Assembly (NCBI RefSeq): GCF_045277565.1
Contig: NZ_CP123584.1
Location: 2,418,001 to 2,482,000 of the forward strand
Direction: 5' to 3'
DNA from: Aliisedimentitalea scapharcae
Lineage (GTDB): Bacteria; Pseudomonadota; Alphaproteobacteria; Rhodobacterales; Rhodobacteraceae
DNA: 64,000 nucleotides
The translations under genes were made by a program, and so were the position numbers. How positions within the stretch are numbered: the stretch's first letter is position 1; every line of letters begins with the position of its first letter. This document shows positions 25,519-33,092 of this stretch, piece by piece. The notes beneath the pieces were generated by a model, which was not told where the DNA came from, did no database searches, and saw nothing but the letters and a program-made list of their open reading frames with translations.

Positions 25519-25968
25519 ATGTTTAGTGTTTTGGTTCTCAATGGGCCGAACCTCAATCTGCTGGGAACGCGCCAGCCCGAGGTTTATGGGTCAACCACCC
25601 TTGCAATGGTGGAACGGGCATGTGCGGCTCATGGGGCTGCGCTGGGGTTGGATGTGACGTGCTTGCAGTCCAACCATGAGGGCGCTTTGATTGACGCCAT
25701 TCATGCCGCCAAGGGCGTTCACGCCGGCATCGTGCTGAATGCTGGCGCTTACACGCACACCTCGATTGCGCTGATGGATGCGATTGCATCAGTCGAGCTT
25801 CCCGTGATCGAAGTCCATTTGTCCAACATTCACGCGCGCGAGGCGTTCCGCCACACATCCTATATTGCGCCCGTCGCACTGGGACAGATTTGTGGCTTTG
25901 GTGCGCAGGGCTATAACCTGGCTCTGGACGCGCTGAAAAAACATCTGTCAGAGGTTCCACCCGCATGA
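25519..25968 (+). CDS. aroQ: Type II 3-dehydroquinate dehydratase
   Basis: Shikimate-pathway enzyme converting 3-dehydroquinate to 3-dehydroshikimate. The 149-residue protein has LVLNGPNLNLLGTRQPEVYG (lid with the catalytic Arg/Tyr), LQSNHEGALIDAIH, LNAGAYTHTSIALMDAI and EVHLSNIHAREAFRHTS with the catalytic His. The ATG at 25519 gives the family N-terminus; an in-frame GTG at 25498 would add seven residues. Its stop codon overlaps the start of a LuxR-type regulator (ATGA). Confidence 0.95.
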   Translation: MFSVLVLNGPNLNLLGTRQPEVYGSTTLAMVERACAAHGAALGLDVTCLQSNHEGALIDAIHAAKGVHAGIVLNAGAYTHTSIALMDAIASVELPVIEVHLSNIHAREAFRHTSYIAPVALGQICGFGAQGYNLALDALKKHLSEVPPA

Positions 25969-26723
25969 ACCTTCGCGACTATTTGTTTTTTGTATCTTAT
26001 GCATCCAGCCTGGAAGAACTTTGGGCTGCGCATACCGAGCAGATGGGCAAATATGGGTTTGATCGTTTGCTCTATGGCTTTACCCGGTATCGGACCGAAA
26101 ATTCTTTGGGCGACCCCGAAGATTTTGTCATCCTCAGCAATCACACGACAGAGTATGTGAATGGGTTTGTCCACAACGGTCTCTATTTTCATGCGCCCAT
26201 GTTGCAATGGGCGCTGGAAAACCAGGGTGCTGGCAGCTGGAATCTGATTGCACAGATGATGCAACAGAATGGGAACCCCTCAGCCGAAGCTGTACGAGTT
26301 TACGAATTCAACCAAAAAATGGGCGTGATTGCGGGGTATACCGTCAGTTTCATGTCCTTGTCCGCACGCTCCAAGGGCGCAATATCCTTGGCAGCGGCAC
26401 CGGGCATGACACAGGATGACGTCGATGCGGTTTGGGCCGAACACGGCCAGGACATCCTGCTGATGAACAACATGGCTCATCTCAAAATCATGTCGATGCC
26501 ATACAACCCGCCCAACCGCGGATTGACCAAACGCCAGCGCGAAGCATTGGAATGGGTTGGAGATGGTAAGACAACCCAGGACATCGCGTTGCTCATGGGA
26601 CTGACATCGGCAACCGTGGAAAAACATCTGCGCCTCGCCCGCGAGGCGCTGTCGGTTGAAACGACCGCTCAAGCCGTTATGAAAGCTGCCCTGCACAACC
26701 AAATGTTCGTGATGGAAGCCTGA
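25965..26723 (+). CDS. LuxR-type autoinducer-binding transcriptional regulator
   Basis: 252 residues with two domains: an N-terminal autoinducer-binding domain (about 1-165, with FDRLLYGFTRYRT, FHNGLYFHAPMLQW-like segments and SFMSLSARSKGAISLAA) and a C-terminal GerE HTH (GLTKRQREALEWVGDGKT then IALLMGLTSATVEKHLRLAR). It overlaps aroQ by ATGA. No luxI-type synthase lies in the window, so it is an orphan here, possibly responding to a signal made elsewhere. Confidence 0.9.
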   Translation: MNLRDYLFFVSYASSLEELWAAHTEQMGKYGFDRLLYGFTRYRTENSLGDPEDFVILSNHTTEYVNGFVHNGLYFHAPMLQWALENQGAGSWNLIAQMMQQNGNPSAEAVRVYEFNQKMGVIAGYTVSFMSLSARSKGAISLAAAPGMTQDDVDAVWAEHGQDILLMNNMAHLKIMSMPYNPPNRGLTKRQREALEWVGDGKTTQDIALLMGLTSATVEKHLRLAREALSVETTAQAVMKAALHNQMFVMEA

Positions 26724-26799
26724 CTGCAATCCTGCCGCGAAAAAATCTGTGCGGCGGCGCAAAAATCGCCCAATAATTGGGCGAAAACGTTAAATTTTC

Positions 26800-27055
26800 G
26801 TTAAACTTCCCCAAGGTAAGGAAATCACTACTTTCCAATTCAATGGCTTCGCGGCACTCTGTAATAGTTCCGTGAGTGGTGGCTTTAGCCTGAGGAGCAT
26901 CGGGAAAAGATCCCTGCCATTTCAGGGCTCTCTGACCTGTCCGGTTCAAGCGCTTATAGTCGGCGTACTTGAACCGGAGAATTTGAAAGGTCCTCCATCC
27001 CCATATAGGGACCTTCAAAAATAGCGGGGCTGCAGGCAAGTGCAGCCCCGTTTTC
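26800..27055 (+). ncRNA. Candidate structured non-coding RNA with intrinsic terminator
   Basis: Four consecutive stem-loops: CCCTG 26912-26916 with CAGGG 26923-26927; a perfect 10-bp stem CCGGTTCAAG 26941-26950 with 26968-26977; an 11-bp stem with one bulge 26982-26993 with 27009-27019; and a 10-bp terminator stem 27025-27034 with 27041-27050 followed by TTTTCTATTT. The 5' end is not determined. It could be an independent small RNA or a long structured 3' UTR of luxR. No match to a known RNA family was recognised. Confidence 0.45.
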
Positions 27056-27058
27056 TAT
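27022..27058 (+). terminator. Intrinsic terminator downstream of luxR/candidate ncRNA
   Basis: Stem CGGGGCTGCA with TGCAGCCCCG, six-base loop, then TTTTCTATTT. Confidence 0.85.
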
Positions 27059-27195
27059 TTCAGAACCGATTTTTATGTCGCGCCCTGCCCTGACAGAATG
27101 AAAGTTTCATCCTCGAAGAACGGATGCCTTCTAAAAACACCGCGGGGTGTCCGGATCAACGGCCACGCCGCAATGGTTCTGAGATGGCAACCGAC

Positions 27196-27228
27196 AAAAA
27201 AAGGGCCGCTCCAAATATGGAACGGCCC
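27196..27228 (-). terminator. Intrinsic terminator of rpsB-tsf
   Basis: Read on the minus strand, the stem GGGCCGTTCC/GGAGCGGCCC (27203-27228, one mismatched position) with a six-base loop is followed by seven T residues. It lies 23 bp beyond the tsf stop codon. Confidence 0.88.
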
Positions 27229-27251
27229 CAACATCATCAGATCTTGCGGGC

Positions 27252-28127
27252 TTAGCCCTGAACGGCTTTGGCCACTTCTGCTGCAAAATCTTCTTTTTCG
27301 ACTTCGATGCCTTCGCCCACTTCCAGACGTACGAAACCGGTGACTTCTGCGCCGGCCTCGGAAACAGCGGCCCCCACGGTCAGGTCAGGGTTCACAACGA
27401 ACTGCTGGTTCAGCAGGGTCGACTCGGCAACGAATTTCTTCATCCGGCCAACGATCATTTTTTCGATCACCTGCTCCGGTTTGCCGGACTCGCGGGCGAT
27501 GTCCATCTGGACCTGCTTTTCTTTTTCGACAACCGACGCGTCCAGGTCAGCTTCGGACAAAGCGGCAGGGTTCACAGCGGCGATGTGCATCGCAACCTGT
27601 TTGCCCAGGGCCTCGTCTCCGCCCTTCATGGCGACCAGAACGCCGATCTTGCCCATGCCAGCGGTGGCGGCATTGTGGACATAGGACACAACGGTGTCGC
27701 CTTCCAGCGCGGCCATGCGGCGCAGGGACATGTTTTCGCCGATGGTTGCGATCTTGGCGGTGATGGTATCGGCAACGGATTTGCCGCCCATGTCGGCCGC
27801 AGCCAGCGCGTCAACGTCGTTCACGCCCAGAGCAACGGCAGCAACACCGGCAACCATTTCCTGGAATTCGCTGTTTTTGGCAACAAAGTCGGTTTCCGAG
27901 TTGATCTCGACGGCAACACCTTTGCCACCTTCAACAACAACGGCCACCAGGCCTTCTGCGGCTGTACGGCCGGATTTCTTGGCAGCTTTTGCCAGACCTT
28001 TGGTGCGCAGCCAGTCAACGGCGGCATCCATGTCACCATCGGTTTCGGTCAGGGCTTTTTTTGCGTCCATCATGCCTGCGCCGGTCGAGTCGCGCAGTTG
28101 CTTTACGAGTGCAGCGGTGATTGCCAT
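27252..28127 (-). CDS. tsf: Elongation factor Ts
   Basis: Guanine-nucleotide exchange factor for EF-Tu, 291 residues. MAITAALVKQLRDSTGAGMMDAKKAL is the conserved N-terminal UBA-like helix bundle, VEINSETDFVAKN the EF-Tu-contacting TDFVA motif, and ILVNQQFV-like LLNQQFVVNPDLTV occurs near the C-terminus. The ATG at 28127 follows GAGGAGAGCC; a five-residue in-frame upstream extension is not needed. It is second in the rpsB-tsf operon. Confidence 0.96.
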   Translation of the reverse strand: MAITAALVKQLRDSTGAGMMDAKKALTETDGDMDAAVDWLRTKGLAKAAKKSGRTAAEGLVAVVVEGGKGVAVEINSETDFVAKNSEFQEMVAGVAAVALGVNDVDALAAADMGGKSVADTITAKIATIGENMSLRRMAALEGDTVVSYVHNAATAGMGKIGVLVAMKGGDEALGKQVAMHIAAVNPAALSEADLDASVVEKEKQVQMDIARESGKPEQVIEKMIVGRMKKFVAESTLLNQQFVVNPDLTVGAAVSEAGAEVTGFVRLEVGEGIEVEKEDFAAEVAKAVQG

Positions 28128-28154
28128 TTTGGCTCTCCTCAAATCAAACGGATT

Positions 28155-28178
28155 TGGGGCAGGGTCTACCCTGCCCCA
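28155..28178 (-). promoter_or_regulatory. rpsB-tsf intergenic hairpin
   Basis: TGGGGCAGGGT (28155-28165) and ACCCTGCCCCA (28168-28178) are perfectly complementary with a two- to four-base loop in the 75-bp space between rpsB and tsf. No T run follows, so it is more likely a processing, stability or partial attenuation element than a full terminator. Confidence 0.6.
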
Positions 28179-28202
28179 GATGTCAAATCAGTGACAGTCG
28201 GA

Positions 28203-28976
28203 TCAAGCTTCGGCAGGTGCTTCTTCTGCCAGGACTTCTTCCGCGGGGGCTTCTTCCAGAGCGCCCAGGTCAACGCCTGCTGCACCCATCTGTGTGGTCA
28301 TGCCGTCCAGAGCAGCGCGTGCCGCCAGATCGCAATACAGGCTGATGGCGCGCGATGCGTCGTCGTTGCCTGGGATGATGTAATCAACACCATCGGGCGA
28401 GCAGTTGGTGTCAACCACGGCCACAACCGGGATACCCAGCTTGTTGGCTTCGGCAATCGCCAGAGCTTCTTTTTTAACGTCGATGACGAACAGCAGATCA
28501 GGAACGCCGCCCATTTCGCGGATCCCGCCCAAAGAAGCCTGCAGCTTCTCCTGGTCGCGTTCCATGCCGAGACGCTCTTTTTTGGTCAGACCTTCGGCGC
28601 CGGTTTCCATCTTCTCGTCGATTTCTTTCAGACGGTTGATCGACTGGGAAACGGTTTTCCAGTTGGTCAGCGTGCCGCCCAGCCAACGGTGGTTCATATA
28701 GTACTGAGCCGACTTTTCAGCAGCTTCGGCGATCGGGCCTGCGGCCTGACGCTTGGTACCAACGAACAGAACACGGCCGCCTTTTGCAACAGTGTCACGC
28801 ACAGCCTGCAGAGCCTGGTCCAGCATGGGAACAGTCTGGGTCAGGTCCATGATGTGGATGCCGTTGCGCGATCCGTAGATAAACGGACCCATGCGAGGGT
28901 TCCAACGCTGTGTCTGGTGACCAAAGTGAACGCCAGCTTCCAGCAGCTGACGCATGGTGAACTCGGGAAGAGCCAT
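28203..28976 (-). CDS. rpsB: 30S ribosomal protein S2
   Basis: 257 residues. MALPEFTMRQLLEAGVHFGHQTQRWNPRM, GGRVLFVGTKRQA, YYMNHRWLGGTLTNWKTV and NKLGIPVVAVVDTNCSPDGVDYIIPGNDDA are diagnostic of S2. The C-terminus is an acidic Ala/Glu-rich tail (EEAPAEEVLAEEAPAEA), common in Rhodobacterales. It heads the rpsB-tsf operon; the 161 bp upstream must carry the promoter. Confidence 0.97.
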   Translation of the reverse strand: MALPEFTMRQLLEAGVHFGHQTQRWNPRMGPFIYGSRNGIHIMDLTQTVPMLDQALQAVRDTVAKGGRVLFVGTKRQAAGPIAEAAEKSAQYYMNHRWLGGTLTNWKTVSQSINRLKEIDEKMETGAEGLTKKERLGMERDQEKLQASLGGIREMGGVPDLLFVIDVKKEALAIAEANKLGIPVVAVVDTNCSPDGVDYIIPGNDDASRAISLYCDLAARAALDGMTTQMGAAGVDLGALEEAPAEEVLAEEAPAEA

Positions 28977-29072
28977 GCTATTATCCTTTTCCGGTTTCTA
29001 TCCTCGGCGGGGGTATTGAGAGCGGATGCTCCAACCGGCGGTTTGTCAGGGATGTCTCCCCCGAACAGAACC

Positions 29073-29091
29073 AAACCCCGCCTGCGGGTTT
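29073..29091 (-). terminator. Possible weak terminator between olsA and rpsB
   Basis: On the minus strand AACCCGC/GCGGGGTT pair around a short loop and are followed by a T-containing stretch. The stem is short and the T run broken, so termination may be inefficient. Confidence 0.35.
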
Positions 29092-29137
29092 CGATGGCGC
29101 GCGTATACGGCAGGGTTTCACAGGGCGCAAGGGCTAA

Positions 29138-29995
29138 TCAGCCTTGTTTTGCACCGCTTTGCCCATTGGGTCTGGCCAGCGCATGGGCATGACGCACGGC
29201 CTTTTCACAATGGAGCGCCAACGCCTTGCGATCGGGAAAATCGCTGACCTTGGCCGGGGTATGATAAATCAACTCGACGCTGCCCTGACGCGGCGCAGCC
29301 AATGCCTTGAGCAGATGTGGGCCGAACTCCATGTCGCCCCACCAGCCATAAAACCTGTCGGCTTCCCCCAAGGGGGCATGAAACACCACAGTGACCGGCT
29401 GAACATACAGGATATCGCGCAGATGATCCGTAAAGAAGGCCGCAAATAACGTTGTTTTAAAAGGTAGAACCCGCAACCCGTCGGTTGACGTACCTTCGGG
29501 AAAGAACAGCAATTTGTGCCCAGCTTTCAACCGATCTTCGAACAGCTTTGTCTGTTCACGCGCCTTTTTGGGATTGCGTTCGATGAACACGGTACCGGTC
29601 GCGCGCGCCAGCCAGCCAATTCCGGGCCATTTCGCCACTTCGGCCTTGGAGACGAAATAGATCCGTTTGCGTGCGTTCAGGGCAAAGATGTCCAGCCACG
29701 AAGTATGGTTTGCCACCACGGCACCGCGTTCCGTCATCAACGTGCCTGTGGATGTGAATTTCATCCCCAGAACGCGAAATGCATTTCGGCACACAAACTG
29801 GGTGATAAACGGGGTGACCGGGCGATGCAGCCCGTACAGCGGATATTCGATCAGTCGAACCATCAGCATCACGATCAGACCGCCAAATACCAGCCCGGCC
29901 AAGGGAAGACCGCGCAGCAGGACCCGGATCCAGCCCAATGGACTGATGATCACAGGCTCTGGTGCCTCGTCACTGTCCCACAGAGGGTCTGTCAA
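29138..29995 (-). CDS. olsA: Lyso-ornithine lipid O-acyltransferase (PlsC family)
   Basis: 285 residues. An N-terminal hydrophobic region (about 20-50) anchors it; VVANHTSWLDIFAL is the NHxxxxD acyltransferase box, GTVFIERNPKKAREQ the second, and LLFFPEGTSTDGLRVLPFK the FPEGT block. It is the second step of ornithine-lipid synthesis, acylating lyso-ornithine lipid made by OlsB. The start codon is TTG, overlapping the olsB stop. A general 1-acylglycerol-3-phosphate acyltransferase is the alternative, but the olsB partner favours OlsA. Confidence 0.88.
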   Translation of the reverse strand: MTDPLWDSDEAPEPVIISPLGWIRVLLRGLPLAGLVFGGLIVMLMVRLIEYPLYGLHRPVTPFITQFVCRNAFRVLGMKFTSTGTLMTERGAVVANHTSWLDIFALNARKRIYFVSKAEVAKWPGIGWLARATGTVFIERNPKKAREQTKLFEDRLKAGHKLLFFPEGTSTDGLRVLPFKTTLFAAFFTDHLRDILYVQPVTVVFHAPLGEADRFYGWWGDMEFGPHLLKALAAPRQGSVELIYHTPAKVSDFPDRKALALHCEKAVRHAHALARPNGQSGAKQG

Positions 29996-30756
29996 TTGCT
30001 GCGCCCCCCGGCATAGATCCGGCGTTGTCGATCATTCAGACGTTTGGTGTCCAGGATCAGGCAGACGTCAGTTGTGTTGAAACTGCGGTCCACAAACGCC
30101 CCCTCGCCGATAAAACCACCCAATCGCAGGTAGGCCTTGATCAGCGATGGAACCTGTAACATGGCTGAACGCCTGTCCAGATCGTCCGGCGACACCAGAT
30201 CCATTGGCTGGAAATGTTCTGGTTGCGCCCGGACCCGCAATTCGGGCGGGGCCAGATGATTGTGATGCAACATCGACAGCGGGTTGGCCAATTGTTTCAG
30301 ATCCGTGCCGTGAAAGCTGGCGACGCCAAACAGGATCTCGATGTGATGCTGTTCGACGTAATCCGACAGGCCCGACCACAGATGAAACATCGCCATGCCG
30401 CCACGATAATCTGGGTGCAGGCACGACCGTCCGAGTTCCAGCAGCTTGCGTCCACTGGTTTTCAAAGGTGTCAGATCATATTCATCCTCGGAATAGAATT
30501 GTCCGGCCTTGGCAGCCTGATCATCGCGCAACAAACGATAGACCCCGACGACCTGTCCGGAGCTGGTGTCTTCGGCGAGCAGATGGTCAAAAAACGGGTC
30601 GAACCTGTCCATCTCCAGACCTGCGTCGTGATCGACCATCTTACCACCGCCGCCCAATTCACGAACAAAGACATCATAGCGCAGACGTTGGGCGGCTTTC
30701 AGCTCGGCGTCGGTCCGGGCGATCCTGACAGAAAAGGAGGAGCTGGAGTCAGACAT
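29992..30756 (-). CDS. olsB: L-ornithine N-alpha-acyltransferase
   Basis: 254 residues of the OlsB/GNAT-like family. LRYDVFVRELGG, VVGVYRLLRDDQA, KLLELGRSCLHPDYRGG and IEILFGVASFHGTD are the family hallmarks, the last near the acyl-ACP-binding core. It transfers a 3-hydroxyacyl group from ACP to ornithine, the first step of membrane ornithine lipids, which many roseobacters make under phosphate limitation. The ATG at 30756 is preferred over an in-frame TTG three bases upstream. Confidence 0.92.
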   Translation of the reverse strand: MSDSSSSFSVRIARTDAELKAAQRLRYDVFVRELGGGGKMVDHDAGLEMDRFDPFFDHLLAEDTSSGQVVGVYRLLRDDQAAKAGQFYSEDEYDLTPLKTSGRKLLELGRSCLHPDYRGGMAMFHLWSGLSDYVEQHHIEILFGVASFHGTDLKQLANPLSMLHHNHLAPPELRVRAQPEHFQPMDLVSPDDLDRRSAMLQVPSLIKAYLRLGGFIGEGAFVDRSFNTTDVCLILDTKRLNDRQRRIYAGGRSN

Positions 30757-30867
30757 CAAAATGCCATTTCAACTGGGGTCAAGGGTTGCGCGCTGATACC
30801 GCAAATGACAAAGATTTGGCAACAGTTTGCAGTTATTTATCAGGTTTTGTTAACTCTTCATCAACCT

Positions 30868-31053
30868 CTATGAGGGATCAAAGACAGGGATCAGGGCAAT
30901 ACGTGTTCCGTCGATGACCAATTTACCCTGATCACGGAAATTCACGGTGATTTTGCCACCGATATTCGACTGAACCTGACCAATGCCCCATTCGGGGTGG
31001 TCGGGATGGTTTACATACATACCAGGCGCGAGAATAGCGTTGAGGTCTGTCAT
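30868..31053 (-). CDS. DUF3553 small protein
   Basis: 61 residues: a compact beta-rich domain with PGMYVNHPDHPEWGIGQVQS, GKITVNFRDQGKLVI and a short tail, matching the DUF3553 pattern of a CarD/SH3-like barrel. Function is not known. It lies 108 bp upstream of olsB on the same strand and only 29 bp from the divergent chpT start. Confidence 0.82.
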   Translation of the reverse strand: MTDLNAILAPGMYVNHPDHPEWGIGQVQSNIGGKITVNFRDQGKLVIDGTRIALIPVFDPS

Positions 31054-31082
31054 CTTGGATGGATCTCTTTCGGAGGAAGACT

Positions 31083-31679
31083 ATGGGAGAAAATAGCGCC
31101 AATCTGGCGGCATTGATAGGGTCCAGGATCTGCCACGATCTGATCAGCCCGATTGGGGCAATCACCAATGGGCTGGAACTGTTGGACATGGCGGGCAACG
31201 TGCCGGGCCCTGAACTGGACCTGATATCGGACAGTGTCGGCAATGCAGGGGCGCGCATTCGGTTTTTTCGCGTCGCCTTTGGTGCAGCTGGCGATCAGCT
31301 GTTGGGGCGCCCCGAAGTTGTGGCCATTCTGGATGATCTCAACCGGGGCGGACGGTTGAACATGCAATGGGGACCGCTGGATGCCCAACCCCGATCCCTG
31401 ACGCGATTGGCCTTTCTCGCGCTGCAGTGCCTGGAAACCGCGACGCCCTATGGCGGCAATGCCCAGGTGTTCTGTGATCGCGACGACTGGACCGTCACCG
31501 CCAATGCGACCAAATTGAACATTGATGAACAGCTCTGGAGCCATCTGAGCAGCCCCCAGAGCGACGTCAATATCACTCCGGCACAGGTGCAATTCGCGCT
31601 GTTGCCTGTTGTCGCGGCCGAAATCGGACGCCGCATAAAAGTCGGATTTTCCGAGACACAGGTTTCGATTCAATTCTGA
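31083..31679 (+). CDS. chpT: Histidine phosphotransferase ChpT
   Basis: 198 residues. LAALIGSRICHDLISPIGAITNGLELL is the DHp helix with the phosphorylated His (SRICHDLISP), and the C-terminal half is a degenerate ATPase-like domain, as in Caulobacter ChpT. It relays phosphate from CckA to CtrA (and CpdR in Caulobacter). In roseobacters that relay influences motility, gene transfer and quorum sensing. The ATG at 31083 has a GGAGGA site 6 bp upstream; a TTG 24 bp further upstream is the alternative. Confidence 0.9.
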   Translation: MGENSANLAALIGSRICHDLISPIGAITNGLELLDMAGNVPGPELDLISDSVGNAGARIRFFRVAFGAAGDQLLGRPEVVAILDDLNRGGRLNMQWGPLDAQPRSLTRLAFLALQCLETATPYGGNAQVFCDRDDWTVTANATKLNIDEQLWSHLSSPQSDVNITPAQVQFALLPVVAAEIGRRIKVGFSETQVSIQF

Positions 31680-31697
31680 CCCCGGTCGCATTCATGC

Positions 31698-31730
31698 AAA
31701 ACGCCGCCTGATCCCGATCAGGCGGCGTTT
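31698..31730. terminator. Bidirectional terminator between chpT and proA
   Basis: AAAACGCCGCCTGAT and ATCAGGCGGCGTTT form a 14-bp perfect stem (31699-31712 with 31717-31730) with a CCCG loop. The stem carries A residues on one side and T residues on the other, so it can end both chpT (plus) and proA (minus). Confidence 0.9.
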
Positions 31731-31756
31731 GCAATGTGTCGCCTGCGGCGGGGCCA

Positions 31757-33025
31757 TCAGGGGCGGGTTGTTCCGTTCCCACGCACAAGGTATTTGAAAC
31801 TGGTCAACTGCGTGGCACCGACTGGCCCGCGTGCATGCATCTTGCCTGTGGCAATGCCGATCTCGGCACCCATGCCGAATTCGCCTCCATCGGCAAACTG
31901 GGTCGAGGCATTATGCATCAGGATGGCACTATCCAGCGTGGCAAAAAAGCGGTCCACAGCAGCCTGGTCCTCGGCAATAATGCAATCAGTGTGCTGCGAA
32001 TGATGATCGCGGATATAGGCGATCGCCGCATCAACATCATCGACCTGTCGCGCGGCAATGATCGAATCCAGGAATTCCTTGCCCCAGTCCTCATCCGTCG
32101 CCGCGATCATGCCATCTGGTCCGGGCAGACCTGCCTCGGCGCGGATTTCAACACCAGCCGCAGCCAATGCGTCCAATACATCGCGTCCCAATGTGTCAGC
32201 AATATCGCGATGGATCAAAAGACATTCGGCCGAGCCGCAAATCCCGGTCCTCCGGGTCTTGGCATTCAGGATAACGTCCAGAGCCTTTTGCGGATCGGCG
32301 GATTTGTCGAGATAGATATGCACGATGCCTTCGAGATGGGCAAAAACCGGCACGCGGGCTTCGCGTTGAACCAAACCGACCAACCCTTTGCCGCCCCGCG
32401 GTACGATCACGTCGACATAATCAGTCATCGTCAACAGCGCCTGCACCGCCGCCCGGTCCCGCGTCGGGATCAGCTGGATGGACTCTTCGGGCAGGTTGGC
32501 AGCGCGCAGCCCATCGACCAGACAGGCGTGGATCGCGCCAGACGAATGAAAGCTCTCGGACCCGCCCCGCAGGATTACGGCATTGCCCGACTTCAGACAC
32601 AGCGCGCCCGCATCGGCCGTCACATTGGGACGGCTTTCATAGATCACCCCGATCACCCCAAGAGGCGTGGCAACCCGCTGGATATTCAACCCCGACGGCA
32701 TATCCCATTCGGCCAGAACCGCACCCACAGGGTCGGCCTGTTCCGCCACGGCGCGTAGCCCGTCAACCATACTTTGAATACGACCCTCATCCAGCATCAG
32801 CCGGTCCATCATCGCCGCGCTCAGGCCCTTGTCGCGACCAAAGTCCAGATCCTTGGCATTGGCGGCAATGATTTCGGCGCGACGCGCCCAAACTGCATCC
32901 GCTGCCGCGATCAGGGCTGCATGTTTGCGTTCTGCCGTGGCGGTGGCCAACGCCGTGGTCGCCGCCTTTGCCCGTTTTCCGATGTCGGCCATCAACGCGG
33001 GAATGTTATCCGTATCTTTCATCAT
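31757..33025 (-). CDS. proA: Gamma-glutamyl phosphate reductase
   Basis: Second step of proline synthesis, reducing glutamyl-5-phosphate to glutamate-5-semialdehyde with NADPH. The 422-residue protein shows IGVIYESRPNVTADAGALCLKSGNAVILRGG, DVIVPRGGKGLVGLVQ and KTRRTGICGSAECLLIH, the last with the catalytic Cys. Two ATG codons begin the frame. The gene follows proB in transcription, 67 bp downstream. Confidence 0.96.
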   Translation of the reverse strand: MMKDTDNIPALMADIGKRAKAATTALATATAERKHAALIAAADAVWARRAEIIAANAKDLDFGRDKGLSAAMMDRLMLDEGRIQSMVDGLRAVAEQADPVGAVLAEWDMPSGLNIQRVATPLGVIGVIYESRPNVTADAGALCLKSGNAVILRGGSESFHSSGAIHACLVDGLRAANLPEESIQLIPTRDRAAVQALLTMTDYVDVIVPRGGKGLVGLVQREARVPVFAHLEGIVHIYLDKSADPQKALDVILNAKTRRTGICGSAECLLIHRDIADTLGRDVLDALAAAGVEIRAEAGLPGPDGMIAATDEDWGKEFLDSIIAARQVDDVDAAIAYIRDHHSQHTDCIIAEDQAAVDRFFATLDSAILMHNASTQFADGGEFGMGAEIGIATGKMHARGPVGATQLTSFKYLVRGNGTTRP

Positions 33026-33092
33026 CTTCGTCCTTTCCCAATCGGGATGCCGCCAATGTCAACGGCTGGAATTCATCAGACAGACCCAGTGT

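Larger units (their letters stand above)
26724..27251. other. 528-bp convergent intergenic region rich in inverted repeats
   Basis: The space between luxR and tsf holds no convincing protein. It contains a perfect palindrome TCGCCCAA (26766-26773)/TTGGGCGA, a run of four stem-loops at 26912-27050 described separately, and the tsf terminator at 27196-27228. A minus-strand open frame (26677-27039) runs through all four stem-loops and is probably not translated. Confidence 0.6.

Noticed and set aside
26677..27039. Minus-strand open frame of 120 codons between luxR and tsf
   Set aside because: It runs through four strong inverted repeats and a terminator and has no recognised domain; the structure explains the region better. 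A conserved protein could not be excluded by eye.
27585..29192. 535-codon plus-strand open frame opposite rpsB-tsf
   Set aside because: It is the shadow of two highly biased translation genes; its product has no known domain and the frame mirrors their codon usage.
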